The notes below the pieces were generated by a model. The model ran no database searches. It saw only the letters and a list, made by a program, of their open reading frames with translations, and was not told where the DNA came from. DNA of 64,000 bases from an uncultured candidate division Zixibacteria bacterium (GTDB lineage Bacteria > Zixibacteria > MSB-5A5 > SM1-73), in the NCBI GenBank assembly GCA_903908285.1, contig CAIVRH010000021.1, positions 1-64,000 of the forward strand, in the 5' to 3' direction. A program made the position numbers and the translations under genes. Of this stretch, positions 36,779-45,293 are shown piece by piece. The stretch's first letter is position 1. Each line of letters opens with the position of its first letter.

Positions 36779-38149
36779 GTGGAAAGAAAACCGCATTTTG
36801 AAAATGAGGGCGTATATCACGCCACTATAAATGGTCACCGGTTCCATCTCCGCCGGGGAGACCCGACCCAGCACGATTTTCTCTGGATTGATGGCCAACC
36901 ACCACCTTTGGTTTTGGACCAAACGGCAGCTGAGTTTGTCAAACATATAATCGACGCTATGTGGCTCTACCAGCAAGGAGACGGGGATGAATCTTTAGCA
37001 GTCGTCGATTATGTAGTGGATAGAATGACAGAAAAATATTCACGGAAATTCCCCTGGGGCAAGAAGCGCGTAACTAAAGAGAGAATTCTTGCTGACCTGC
37101 ATAGGACTTTTGGAAATCTGATGAGTTTGGCAGATGGTCTCTGTCCGGTAGAGATAGGTTTAAACCCCAAGGAGATAGAATATGGCGATTGGATTGCGCC
37201 GGCGCGCATGGATTTGGCAGTTACCTACCGTTGCAATTTAAAATGCCCTAAATGCTACGTGGGCGATGGGAAGAACGCTCGAGAACTAAGCACGGCGGAA
37301 TGGGTCAAGGTTTATGGGATTCTCTGGAAAATAGGCATACCGCTGATCGTGTTCACCGGAGGGGAGCCTACCTTACGTGAAGACATAGTGGAACTGATCA
37401 GCCAGGCGGACGAATTCGTTACCGGCCTGGTGACCAATGGCACCAAACTTACTGAGCTGGCCGGGGCTTTGAAAGATGCCAGTTTGGATTATGTTCAGGT
37501 AACCGTTGAATCATGGGATCCTAAAATGCATGATCAAATTACGTGTACCGAGGGTTCTCACGACAAAACGGTGGCTGGCATCAAGAAGGCTCTTTCCTTA
37601 GGCTTACAGGTTGTGACCAACACCACCCTGGTCAGAACGAATGCTGCCCAGTTCAGCCGGACTATAGAATGGCTTCACGGTCTGGGGCTGAAGCATGTAT
37701 CCTGTAATACCTTGATCTGCAGCGGCAATGGAATACGACACAAAAAGGAGAACGGATTGAGCGATCCGGAATTGAAAAAAATATTGACCGAGGCGCATGA
37801 AGTTGCGGACAGACTGGGAGTTAATTTCCAGTGGTATTCTCCCACCTGCTATCATCAGGGGGTTAATCCGGTGGATCTGGGTTTTGGTATCAAAGCTTGC
37901 TCAGCCGCAGCCCACAACATGACCATTCAACCGGATGGCTCGGTTCTTCCCTGTCAGTCCTGGCCTGAATCCGTGGGAAATATTCTTACCGATAAATGGG
38001 ATTCGATCTGGCAACACCCCACCTGCCTGAAACTCCGCAACCATCTGCTTATGCCCAAAGAGTGCAGCGATTGTGATTTCAGACCGACATGCGGGGGAGG
38101 ATGTCCCTTAGATGCATCCCCCCGTTACCCATCCAGTCAGAAAGAGTGA
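36779..38149 (+). CDS. Radical SAM/SPASM protein with a PqqD-like N-terminus
   Basis: I choose the GTG at 36779 (456 residues), since GAGG lies 7 nt upstream; a TTG 27 nt earlier lacks such a site. An N-terminal domain (about residues 20-115) contains LVLDQTAAEFVKHIIDAMWL and TKERILADLHRTFGNL, which fit the pattern of PqqD-type peptide-recognition domains. The radical SAM core follows, with CNLKCPKC (Cys152, 156, 159) for the [4Fe-4S]-SAM cluster and FTGGEPTL. A C-terminal Cys-rich SPASM region, from ACSAAAH through CSDCDFRPTCGGGC, should hold auxiliary clusters. Enzymes of this layout modify ribosomally made peptides. It is 6 bp upstream of a protein with a Cys-Ala tail, its probable substrate. 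The chemistry is unknown. Confidence 0.85.
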   Translation: MERKPHFENEGVYHATINGHRFHLRRGDPTQHDFLWIDGQPPPLVLDQTAAEFVKHIIDAMWLYQQGDGDESLAVVDYVVDRMTEKYSRKFPWGKKRVTKERILADLHRTFGNLMSLADGLCPVEIGLNPKEIEYGDWIAPARMDLAVTYRCNLKCPKCYVGDGKNARELSTAEWVKVYGILWKIGIPLIVFTGGEPTLREDIVELISQADEFVTGLVTNGTKLTELAGALKDASLDYVQVTVESWDPKMHDQITCTEGSHDKTVAGIKKALSLGLQVVTNTTLVRTNAAQFSRTIEWLHGLGLKHVSCNTLICSGNGIRHKKENGLSDPELKKILTEAHEVADRLGVNFQWYSPTCYHQGVNPVDLGFGIKACSAAAHNMTIQPDGSVLPCQSWPESVGNILTDKWDSIWQHPTCLKLRNHLLMPKECSDCDFRPTCGGGCPLDASPRYPSSQKE

Positions 38150-38155
38150 GAATAA

Positions 38156-39112
38156 ATGAAAAGGACCATAGTTCTCTTTTTGCTTTTATATTTAATCGTT
38201 GGAACAGCCAGAGCTGATACCGGTACTTACAGGATACTAGACTACCAAGTCAGGCTTACCCCCCATTCAAATGGCACAGTGGATATTGAGTACTATCAAA
38301 AATGGCTGGTTACCGGAGGGGAAATTCCCTGGATTACCGTTGGCACTCCCAATGAGAGTTTTCAAATATTGGAGTATGGGGGTGCGGTGAAGAGAATCTC
38401 CTCGGCCGGTCAGGGTAGTTGGAGCGGGGTGCGAATAGATCTGGATCGGGATTATCAGCCCGATCGAATTTTTGAAATCTCTTTCCGCATCAAGCAGAGC
38501 GATCTTTTCTATTCTGACAAAGAGAACTACCGGTTGGAATTCACACCGGGCTGGTATGATCGCGCCATCACCGACACTCTCCGTATCGCGGTAAAGCTCT
38601 TTGCGAAGTTGGAGACGGTTAAAGCATATCCCCCACCGTCCGCTACTTCGGAAGAGGAGTTAACTTGGATCAGACTTGGTCTGGGCAGGGGAGAGCGTTT
38701 TTCCATTTCAATCTCGTTCCCCAAACAATTGTTCCCGGCTGGGATTGTTAAAAGCAAACCCGAAAGGGAATCCTGGGAAGGAAGGTCTCTATTCATTTTT
38801 ATATTGATAATCGTCTTGGTAGTTGGTGGATTAATCGCTGCCACATATCTGCTGCCGCCAGGAGAAGGTTATTCCGGAGGTAGAATTTTCTACGGAGGAT
38901 TTGGCAGTGGTCTTCCCAGTGCGGGTAAATCTTCAGCTGGTGGCGGCAGATCTACCGGAAAGGGTGGTGGATTTGGAGGAGCATCGATATCTTGTGCCTG
39001 TGCTTGTGTTGGCTGTGCGTGTGCCTGTGCCTGCGCAGGCGGTGGAGGCGCAGGCTGCAGCAGGAAAATTAAGCACGTCTGCCCACTCTGTAAGAACAGG
39101 AGAAACCTATGA
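38156..39112 (+). CDS. Membrane protein with alternating Cys-Ala C-terminal tail
   Basis: The 318-residue protein has a signal peptide (about 1-20), an extracytoplasmic domain with DUF2207-like beta structure (about 22-212) and one membrane helix (about 214-237, LFIFILIIVLVVGGLIAATYL). A Gly/Ser-rich stretch follows, then a tail in which Cys alternates with Ala: Cys 280, 282, 284, 287, 289, 291 and 293, then GGGGAGC (Cys301). It closes with CPLC (309-312). With this topology the tail lies in the cytoplasm, accessible to the radical SAM enzyme encoded 6 bp upstream. I infer that the tail is modified there, for example by thioether links. The TPM gene overlaps its stop by 4 nt. The tail function is unknown. 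Confidence 0.75.
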   Translation: MKRTIVLFLLLYLIVGTARADTGTYRILDYQVRLTPHSNGTVDIEYYQKWLVTGGEIPWITVGTPNESFQILEYGGAVKRISSAGQGSWSGVRIDLDRDYQPDRIFEISFRIKQSDLFYSDKENYRLEFTPGWYDRAITDTLRIAVKLFAKLETVKAYPPPSATSEEELTWIRLGLGRGERFSISISFPKQLFPAGIVKSKPERESWEGRSLFIFILIIVLVVGGLIAATYLLPPGEGYSGGRIFYGGFGSGLPSAGKSSAGGGRSTGKGGGFGGASISCACACVGCACACACAGGGGAGCSRKIKHVCPLCKNRRNL

Positions 39113-39645
39113 GAAGACCTATCTATTTCCTGATAGGTTGGCTGATCCTTTGGGGAGGCTGCAGCGGGGATACCCGGTACGATTCAAATACCAGTGTGCC
39201 AAAAGGTGATCCTCCATTCCCACTCCTGAAAACATCCTGGGTGATCGATCCAGCCGATGTGATTTCGGATTCGGTGACAGCTGGAGGTGATGCCATCTGC
39301 CAAAAACTCAAAGAAGATGGTATAGCTGAGGTGGTCATTGTGATTATCAACAGTGTTAAGCATCCGGAGGATTGGGCTACGCACTACGGACGCTGGCTTG
39401 AACTTGGCAGAAAAGGATTAAGCGGGGAAGGTGGAAACAATGGAGTGGTCTGGCTGATACGACCGGATTCCGAAAATAAAATAACCATCTCTGTAGGCAG
39501 AGGATTACCCCAATTCACCACATCTGATTATAGTCCCATTATGGAGGAAGTTGTCGATTACTTGAACTTCAATAACTTCGACCGAGGGGTAATGGAATTA
39601 GCCAGAGGGACGGACCTGGTTTTGAGAAGAATTTACGGTAAATAG
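39109..39645 (+). CDS. TPM-domain lipoprotein
   Basis: The 178-residue product has a lipoprotein signal, MRRPIYFLIGWLILWGGCSG, with the lipidated Cys near residue 18. A TPM domain (formerly DUF477, about 40-175) contains VIDPADVISDSVTAGGDAIC, EVVIVIINSV, NNGVVWLIRP and KITISVGRGL. TPM domains have been linked to photosystem repair in plants and to phosphatase-like activity, but in bacteria the role is uncertain. Its ATGA start overlaps the upstream stop, so it is translationally coupled to the Cys-tail protein. A LemA-like gene follows. TPM and LemA genes are often adjacent in bacteria. Confidence 0.85.
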   Translation: MRRPIYFLIGWLILWGGCSGDTRYDSNTSVPKGDPPFPLLKTSWVIDPADVISDSVTAGGDAICQKLKEDGIAEVVIVIINSVKHPEDWATHYGRWLELGRKGLSGEGGNNGVVWLIRPDSENKITISVGRGLPQFTTSDYSPIMEEVVDYLNFNNFDRGVMELARGTDLVLRRIYGK

Positions 39646-39680
39646 AACCAGCGGCATTTTAATGAGAAAGGAGTTTGGGA

Positions 39681-40310
39681 ATGAAAAAGACTTTCCTAGG
39701 AATAGGAATTTTGATTTATATAATCGCAATTGTGATTGTGATTATGGCATTTTCAGTGGTCAGAGTATGGAATAGACTGAATCGAGACTACCAGATGGTA
39801 GAGGGTTCAAAATCGCACTACTCCGCAGCGCTTAGTACCTGTACTGAGAAAATCAAGGGCGTATGGGAAATAGCCGACCAGTACTTAAACCATGAATCGG
39901 AAACGTTCAAGGCAGTGGCAGAAGCCCGGAGCGGTTACCGGGCCGCAGCGGATGCTTTCGAGCAAGCAATGAGCGGAAATAAGGGGAGCGAGGAATTGAC
40001 CAAAACCGGGGCGGATGTGGTAAAAGCTGCTTTGGCATTTAGAATTCAAGTAGAAGCGTATCCGCAGCTGAGAGCAGTCGAGACGGCCAGAGAGAATATG
40101 CGGAATATGGAAGAAGCGGTTAATGAAATCAAAACTGCTCTGGATGATTGGGTCACCGCCATCAGAGACTACAACACCTACCGCGGGTCAGCCTGGCCAT
40201 CTATCGTGGGAAGTTTCATGGGGAAATTCCCCTCCAAGCTCGAATACTATCAAGGGGATATTACCAAGCTGAATGTGGATGAGCTAAATCCTCAAAAAAC
40301 AAAAAAATAA
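39681..40310 (+). CDS. LemA-family membrane protein
   Basis: I start this protein of 209 residues at the ATG at 39681, which has AAGGAG 8 nt upstream. It has one N-terminal membrane helix (about 5-27), followed by a helical bundle. The family pattern is recognisable though weak: VWNRLNRDYQMVEGSKSHYSA, VAEARSGYRAAADAFEQAM, then AYPQLRAVETARENMRNMEE and AIRDYNTYRGSAWPSIVGSFM. LemA proteins are membrane-anchored helical-bundle proteins of unclear role. Together with TPM and the Cys-tail protein it completes the four-gene cassette starting at the radical SAM gene. Confidence 0.8.
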   Translation: MKKTFLGIGILIYIIAIVIVIMAFSVVRVWNRLNRDYQMVEGSKSHYSAALSTCTEKIKGVWEIADQYLNHESETFKAVAEARSGYRAAADAFEQAMSGNKGSEELTKTGADVVKAALAFRIQVEAYPQLRAVETARENMRNMEEAVNEIKTALDDWVTAIRDYNTYRGSAWPSIVGSFMGKFPSKLEYYQGDITKLNVDELNPQKTKK

Positions 40311-40460
40311 ATAAAGATTCGAATAAGGCATAGGATTGAAGTCTCTGAAGTTGGGCTTTAGACGATTTCGACATGCATGAGTTTAAAGAAAATTCTCCCC
40401 CTTCGAAGGAAGCATTAAATAATTCCCAAAGTATCACTAACTAAATGTAGCAACTAGAAG

Positions 40461-41624
40461 ATGAAATTCAAAATACCCGCTAAGATTCCAAAGAACGTTC
40501 TGCTTTTGGGCATAGTCAGTTTCTTAACTGACGTTTCATCGGATATGGTGTATCCGATTCTACCCATCTTCCTATCGGAGGTATTGCATTCCAGCCCGGT
40601 TTTCATCGGCCTGATCGAAGGGGTGGCAGAAAGCACTGCCAGCATATTGAAGGTAATCTCCGGATGGCTCTCCGACAGATTGGGGAAGAGGAAGTTTTTG
40701 GTGAGTTTAGGTTACAGTTTATCCAGCCTGGGAAAACCGGTTCTGTCGGTGGTCACTACCGGATGGCAGGTGCTGGGTTTGCGATTTTTAGATCGTTTCG
40801 GTAAAGGGGTGAGAACTTCACCCCGGGATGCCATGATTGCGGATTCCACCCCTCCGGAGAGCAGGGGACTCTCCTACGGTTTCCACCGGGCCATGGACTC
40901 AGGTGGGGCGGTTTTAGGACCTCTGTTGGCTTTTTTAATTCTTCCCCTGATACATAAGAATTACCGTACTCTTTTCCTGATTGCCGCTATTCCGGCAATG
41001 CTATCAGTTCTGGTATTATACATTTTTGTGAAAGAGAGAAAGAAGATAAAGGAAAAAGCGGATAGCTTACCCAGTCTGAAGCTTTCCACTTTCCATCCCA
41101 AGTTCAAGATATTTCTTGCCGGTGCCGTCCTGTTCACCCTGGGTAATTCAAGCGATGCCTTTTTATTTTTAAGAGCCAAGGGCCTGAATGTGGGTGTGGT
41201 TTACATCCCGATTCTGTGGATGATATTAAACCTGGTGTATGCTTTAGTCTCTTCGCCGGCAGGAGCGCTTTCGGACAAGATCGGGAGAAAAAATCTTATC
41301 ATCTCGGGGTTATTCGTTTATGTTTTGGTTTACTTCGGGTTTGCCTTTGCCACCCAGTCGATACATGCCTGGATTCTGTTTGCCATCTACGGACTTTACT
41401 ACGGTTTGGCGGATGGCACTATGCGGGCGTATGTGGCGGATTTAGTGGGGGAGGAAAGGAGAGCCACGGCTTTCGGCATCTATCATGGGGCAATTGGCTT
41501 GACTGCATTACCAGCCAGTTTAATCTTCGGCTGGTTATGGCAAACGGTGAGCGTCTCTTTTGCTTTCATTTTTGGAGCAGTTCTTGCCTTTTTGGCTCTG
41601 CTGATTTTCATATTCGGATTGTAA
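40461..41624 (+). CDS. Major facilitator superfamily transporter
   Basis: The 387-residue protein has about twelve membrane helices and the MFS loop motif GWLSDRLGKRKFLV after helix 2, with RFLDRFGKGVRTSPRDAMIAD and a second half loop, GALSDKIGRKNLII. This group has the N-terminal pattern LLGIVSFLTDVSSDMVYPILPIF seen in many uncharacterised bacterial MFS permeases. The substrate cannot be assigned. It lies 150 bp after the LemA gene with no promoter that I recognise in between, so read-through from the cassette is possible, and it ends before a 490-bp spacer. Confidence 0.88.
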   Translation: MKFKIPAKIPKNVLLLGIVSFLTDVSSDMVYPILPIFLSEVLHSSPVFIGLIEGVAESTASILKVISGWLSDRLGKRKFLVSLGYSLSSLGKPVLSVVTTGWQVLGLRFLDRFGKGVRTSPRDAMIADSTPPESRGLSYGFHRAMDSGGAVLGPLLAFLILPLIHKNYRTLFLIAAIPAMLSVLVLYIFVKERKKIKEKADSLPSLKLSTFHPKFKIFLAGAVLFTLGNSSDAFLFLRAKGLNVGVVYIPILWMILNLVYALVSSPAGALSDKIGRKNLIISGLFVYVLVYFGFAFATQSIHAWILFAIYGLYYGLADGTMRAYVADLVGEERRATAFGIYHGAIGLTALPASLIFGWLWQTVSVSFAFIFGAVLAFLALLIFIFGL

Positions 41625-41862
41625 AATACGCGGATTTGAATAAATCTGTCTAACATTAAATTGGAGTTAAACTTAAAAGGCCATTAGAACCTGACAATTG
41701 TATCGGTAATAACCATAACATGCAATATCTTTAGTATAGATTAATTAGCTTAGGTATATGCCAATTTTACATTTCCTTGAATAGGTCGATACGGAATTCT
41801 ATTCCAGTTAAACTAGAGTAACGACAAAAGCATCGATTTTAAACGGTTTTGAAAGATTTTAC
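41625..41862. other. Spacer upstream of the cold shock leader
   Basis: AT-rich sequence with no gene and no repeat that I recognise. The next features are the promoter at 41863 and the leader hairpin. Confidence 0.4.
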
Positions 41863-41891
41863 TTGACAGGCGTAGAATAAAATTGTATTAT
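41863..41891 (+). promoter_or_regulatory. Strong promoter upstream of the cold shock gene
   Basis: TTGACA (41863-41868), a 17-nt spacer and TATTAT (41886-41891) form a near-consensus promoter. The gene start is 220 bp downstream, so the transcript has a long leader, as in other cold shock genes. Confidence 0.75.
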
Positions 41892-41897
41892 ATATTG

Positions 41898-41994
41898 TGT
41901 ATTTTGGTAAGTAGTAAGAAAGTTGCAGTAAGTTTTTGGCTGGTTTGAGTTTTCAATCCACGAAAACTTAGGCTGAATTTTCGTGGATTTTTTT
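41898..41994 (+). ncRNA. Possible small RNA or attenuated leader before csp
   Basis: Transcription from the promoter at 41863 would begin near 41898 and reach a complete terminator at 41955-41994, giving an RNA of about 95 nt. This could be an independent small RNA or the leader of the cold shock mRNA with regulated read-through. The body is U- and G-rich and contains no other stable hairpin that I can see. Confidence 0.5.
41955..41994 (+). terminator. Intrinsic terminator inside the csp leader
   Basis: A perfect 12-bp stem, AATCCACGAAAA (41955-41966) with TTTTCGTGGATT (41978-41989), is followed directly by a run of T. It lies about 120 bp upstream of the cold shock start codon on the same strand. 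Confidence 0.8.
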
Positions 41995-42114
41995 GTGTTT
42001 AAAGTTTAATCGGGCAAATTAACCAAGAGAAATCCAAGCAACCCGTTGCTTAGCTTGAGGTTGATTGGATGTGTTAATTTTAAATCTTAAGTCCGTGAAA
42101 GGTGGTGAAAAGGT

Positions 42115-42321
42115 TTGGCAACAGGCAAGGTAAAGTGGTTTAATGATGCCAAGGGATTCGGCTTCATAGAACAGAAGGATGGCGGTAAGGATATCTTCGT
42201 TCACTTCTCGGCTATTAAAGAAGAGGGATTTAAATCCCTGAAGGAAGGAGACGAGGTAAGTTTCGACATCATCGAAGGCCCCAAAGGTCCCCAGGCGACC
42301 AATGTGGCCAGAATATCATAA
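42115..42321 (+). CDS. Cold shock protein (CspA family)
   Basis: This 68-residue single-domain protein binds single-stranded RNA and DNA and melts RNA structures. It shows both nucleic-acid-binding motifs: [10 protein letters not shown] (RNP1) and DIFVHFSAI (RNP2), and begins GKVKWFND like other Csps. It starts at a TTG, with AAGGTGGTG upstream. The long leader with its internal terminator suggests RNA-level regulation. A strong terminator follows. Confidence 0.95.
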   Translation: MATGKVKWFNDAKGFGFIEQKDGGKDIFVHFSAIKEEGFKSLKEGDEVSFDIIEGPKGPQATNVARIS

Positions 42322-42373
42322 ATAAGCCATTCATGGTTTGTTTTCGTGTTAGATGAAGATAAACCATAACATC

Positions 42374-42411
42374 AAAACCCCGAAGAGCCAAAACTTTTCG
42401 GGGTTTTAAAT
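42374..42411. terminator. Bidirectional terminator between csp and PBP1A
   Basis: AAAACCCCGAA (42374-42384) and TTCGGGGTTTT (42397-42407) form an 11-bp stem with T tracts on both strands. It can end the csp transcript and, from the other side, the minus-strand PBP1A transcript. Confidence 0.75.
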
Positions 42412-42420
42412 TATGTGCAT

Positions 42421-42560
42421 AAGGGTTCAAGGGGTCAAGGATTCAAGGGTTCGAGGGTTCAAGAAAGACAAAGGCGTATAATGTTCAAAGTTTAAAATTC
42501 AAAGTTAAATCTACAAGTTCAAAGGTTCAAAAGTTCAAGGGTTCAAATATTCAATTTCCC
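42421..42560. repeat. Degenerate GGTTCAA word array
   Basis: Words such as GGGTTCAA, GGATTCAA, GGTTCGA and AAGTTCAAA run through 42421-42472 and 42484-42560. Neither the word nor the spacing is constant, so it is not CRISPR. No four-helix-bundle gene is present. The same words flank the broken four-helix-bundle gene near 53.5 kb. Confidence 0.6.
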
Positions 42561-42610
42561 AGTTTAATATTTTCATTTTACACCTTAAGCCTTATACAAT
42601 CACCTGTTTT

Positions 42611-44785
42611 CTAAAATCCTAATTCCTCTTCTTTCTCCGGCGCTTCACCTTTTTCATAAAAAGGGACATAAGAGGTGGAATCGGGTACTCCTTTGGAACG
42701 ATGGATATTGCAGTACTCTTCAGGCATGGTCTCGTCCGTAAAAACATCCATGATGGTATGGCGGCATTTATCGGTAGCCAAAAGACCACTTTCCAGGCAG
42801 ACGATTTTTAAATAGATTCCGGATGGAACCATAAATCCCTCCACCGGCAGTTTCTCATGAGCCTTAAGCATGAAGCTGGTCCATACGGGAAGAGCGGTAG
42901 TAGCGCCGGTGACATTGTGGCCGATAATGGTTTTGTCGTCATAACCGATCCACACACCTGTAGTAATCTGAGGAGTAAAGCCATTAAACCAGTTATCCGA
43001 ACAGTTATCCGTGGTCCCGGTTTTACCACCCGCGGGCCGGGTGAATCCTTTGGCGATGGCTCCATAACCCGTGCCCCTTTGGATTACCGATTGTAGCATG
43101 GTGGTCATGATATATGCGGTTTGAGCGGAGAGCACCTCCTGCCTTTGGGAGATTTTATGCTCCTCCAGAGTTTTTCCATAACGATCGGTGATCTTCAGAA
43201 TGAACCGCGTTTGAACTTTTATTCCCCCGTTGGGAAAAACCGAGAAGGCGGAGACCATATCCCATAATGTCACCTCGGATGTTCCCAAAGCCAGAGAGGG
43301 ATAGGGAGAAAGCGGGGTGGTAAGTCCCATGTGAGAGGCGAAAAAGATAGCTTGTTGCGGAGTGACTTTTTGGATCAACTTAGCGGAGATTACGTTTATG
43401 GATTTGGCCAAGGCTTTTCTTAAAGTGACCGGGCCGCGAAATTTTTCATCAAAATTCTGCGGACTCCATTCCTTTCCATCTTCACCGGTGATAACGAACG
43501 GATTGTCATACATGATATCTGTGGGTTTTGCCCCGTTATCAATGGCTGCGGTATATACAAACGGTTTGAATCCGGAGCCGGGCTGGCGAAGGGCCTGGGT
43601 AACCCGGTTGAACTTGCTCTGGTTGAAATCCTTCCCGCCGATCAAAGCCAAAACATCTCCGGTTTTATTGTCGATGGACAACAAAGCTCCCTGAAGCTGT
43701 TTGAACACCCTTCTTCTTTGCGGTTTTCCCTTGGTGGAATCGACTACCACAATGGTATAACTGGTATCCCTTAGGGAGTGGGATTTCTCCATACTGTGTT
43801 GCCGGGTTTGCAGCTCGGTTAACAGAGCCTCCTCGCCGGCTTTCTGCAATTCGGAATTCAGTGTGGTGTAAACGGATAACCCTCCCCGGTATAGCGCATC
43901 CTCGCCATACTTCTTTTCCAGATATTGCCTGACCATCTCGGTGAAATAAGGGGCATCTCCCAGCGGGGCAGGGGAGGGATGAATTTCCAGGGGCAGGCTC
44001 TTTAAAGAATCAGCCTGATGTTTGGTTAGTTTTCCGAAATCCCTCATCGATTCCAAAACCAGGTTTCTTCTCTTCAAGGAAAGCTCCGGATTGGTGAGAG
44101 GAGAATAAAGTCCGGGGTTTTTGGGTATGCTGACTAAAATTGCGCAATCGGATAGGGTCAAATTCTCCACGTTCTTGCTAAAATAAAGCTGCGAGGCGGC
44201 TTGAACTCCATAAGCCCCCTTTCCAAAATAAGCCTGGTTCAAATAGAGCTCGAGAATCTCGTCTTTGGTATAATTCTTTTCGATCTTAATCGAGGTCAAT
44301 GCCTCCTTGATTTTTCGAGACATGGATCTTTCCGGAGTAAGAAATAGCATCCGGGCTAACTGCTGGGTGATGGTGCTGGTGGCTTTAACCCTTTGCCTGA
44401 ATAAAACACTCTCCCATATCGCCCGGAGTATGGATAGGGTGTTGACTCCCCAGTGACTATAAAATCTCCGGTCCTCGGATGCCAAAAGAGCATTTATCAG
44501 AATGGGAGATATTTGCGACAAAGGGGTATATATCCTGCGCTCGGTATAGAACTCCTTGATTATCTTCCCGTCAGCGGAATATATCTTGGTCACCAAGCTG
44601 GGTTCGATATTATGTAATTGGATCAAAGAAGGGAGGTCTTTTTTATATGTGTTATAAACCACAACCACAGTAATAAGGGAAAGGATCAGAGCCAATAGAA
44701 ATGTCCAGGAAATAATCCGGATTTTATTTTTGTTATCCTTGAAGAATTTCCCTATCACTTTCCAAGCAGGTTTCAAAAAATCCAT
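42611..44785 (-). CDS. Class A penicillin-binding protein (PBP1A)
   Basis: This 724-residue bifunctional enzyme makes and cross-links peptidoglycan. One N-terminal membrane helix (about 25-45) anchors it. The GT51 glycosyltransferase domain (about 60-230) has ALLASEDRRFYSHWGVN and STITQQLARMLFL. The transpeptidase domain (about 370-650) has the SxxK motif in RQPGSGFKPFVYTAAID, the SxN motif in KSINVIS and GGKTGTTD as the KTG motif. GAGG lies just upstream of the ATG. It is a single gene converging on the csp unit. The family name PBP1A follows from length and domain order; mrcA is a possible symbol. Confidence 0.93.
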   Translation of the reverse strand: MDFLKPAWKVIGKFFKDNKNKIRIISWTFLLALILSLITVVVVYNTYKKDLPSLIQLHNIEPSLVTKIYSADGKIIKEFYTERRIYTPLSQISPILINALLASEDRRFYSHWGVNTLSILRAIWESVLFRQRVKATSTITQQLARMLFLTPERSMSRKIKEALTSIKIEKNYTKDEILELYLNQAYFGKGAYGVQAASQLYFSKNVENLTLSDCAILVSIPKNPGLYSPLTNPELSLKRRNLVLESMRDFGKLTKHQADSLKSLPLEIHPSPAPLGDAPYFTEMVRQYLEKKYGEDALYRGGLSVYTTLNSELQKAGEEALLTELQTRQHSMEKSHSLRDTSYTIVVVDSTKGKPQRRRVFKQLQGALLSIDNKTGDVLALIGGKDFNQSKFNRVTQALRQPGSGFKPFVYTAAIDNGAKPTDIMYDNPFVITGEDGKEWSPQNFDEKFRGPVTLRKALAKSINVISAKLIQKVTPQQAIFFASHMGLTTPLSPYPSLALGTSEVTLWDMVSAFSVFPNGGIKVQTRFILKITDRYGKTLEEHKISQRQEVLSAQTAYIMTTMLQSVIQRGTGYGAIAKGFTRPAGGKTGTTDNCSDNWFNGFTPQITTGVWIGYDDKTIIGHNVTGATTALPVWTSFMLKAHEKLPVEGFMVPSGIYLKIVCLESGLLATDKCRHTIMDVFTDETMPEEYCNIHRSKGVPDSTSYVPFYEKGEAPEKEEELGF

Positions 44786-44878
44786 TTTTACCTCATCGGC
44801 TGCATGAGCTTAAATTAAGCTACGATGGGAAATTAAAGTCTATTAGAGAGAAGTCAAGGAAAAATGAATACAAAACCC

Positions 44879-45200
44879 GTCCGCAGTCCATCGCCCTTCG
44901 CTTCGCTCAGGACAAGTCCGCCGTCCGCCGCCCTTCGCTTCGCTCAGGACAAGCAAAGGCAAAGAAGAACAAAGGCAATGACGGATGACGAATAACGGAT
45001 AATAGAAAAGGAAGAAGGAAAAGGGAAAAGCAATGAAGGATGATGAATGACGAATGATGTATTAAACGGATGACGTGGAAGGGGTAGCCGCAGACTTCAG
45101 TCTGCGGGGTGGTAGTGCTTAAAGTCCGCTGTCCGTTGTCCGTCGACCGACGCCCTTCGCTTCACTCAGGACAAGCAAAGGCAAAAAGGCATAACGGATG
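44879..45200. repeat. Repeat block with three core copies flanked by short-word tracts
   Basis: A 24-bp core, beginning GCCCTTCGCTTCGCTCAGGA, occurs at 44893-44916, 44930-44953 and 45152-45175 (one mismatch in the last). GTCCGN words stand before the cores (for example GTCCGTTGTCCGTCG), and the complementary type (ATGACGGATGACGAATAACG) stands after the second and third cores. The arrays are thus inverted around the cores, as around the four-helix-bundle genes. No open frame of note lies in 44786-45293. Confidence 0.65.
45084..45107. repeat. Small palindromic repeat GTAGCCGCAGAC type
   Basis: CCGCAGACT and AGTCTGCGG form a perfect 9-bp stem around TC. A near-identical left half recurs at 46408-46430 inside the larger palindrome at 46334-46545. 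Confidence 0.65.
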
Positions 45201-45293
45201 ATAGATAAAATCCATCAAACGATTAAGGTAAAAATCATCCGGAGTATATTTTCCCTTTGCTTTTTTGGGATAACCCAATAAATTACCATTGAT

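Noticed and set aside
42421-42560. CRISPR array
   Set aside because: The repeats are short, degenerate words without constant repeat length or unique spacers, and no cas gene is present.
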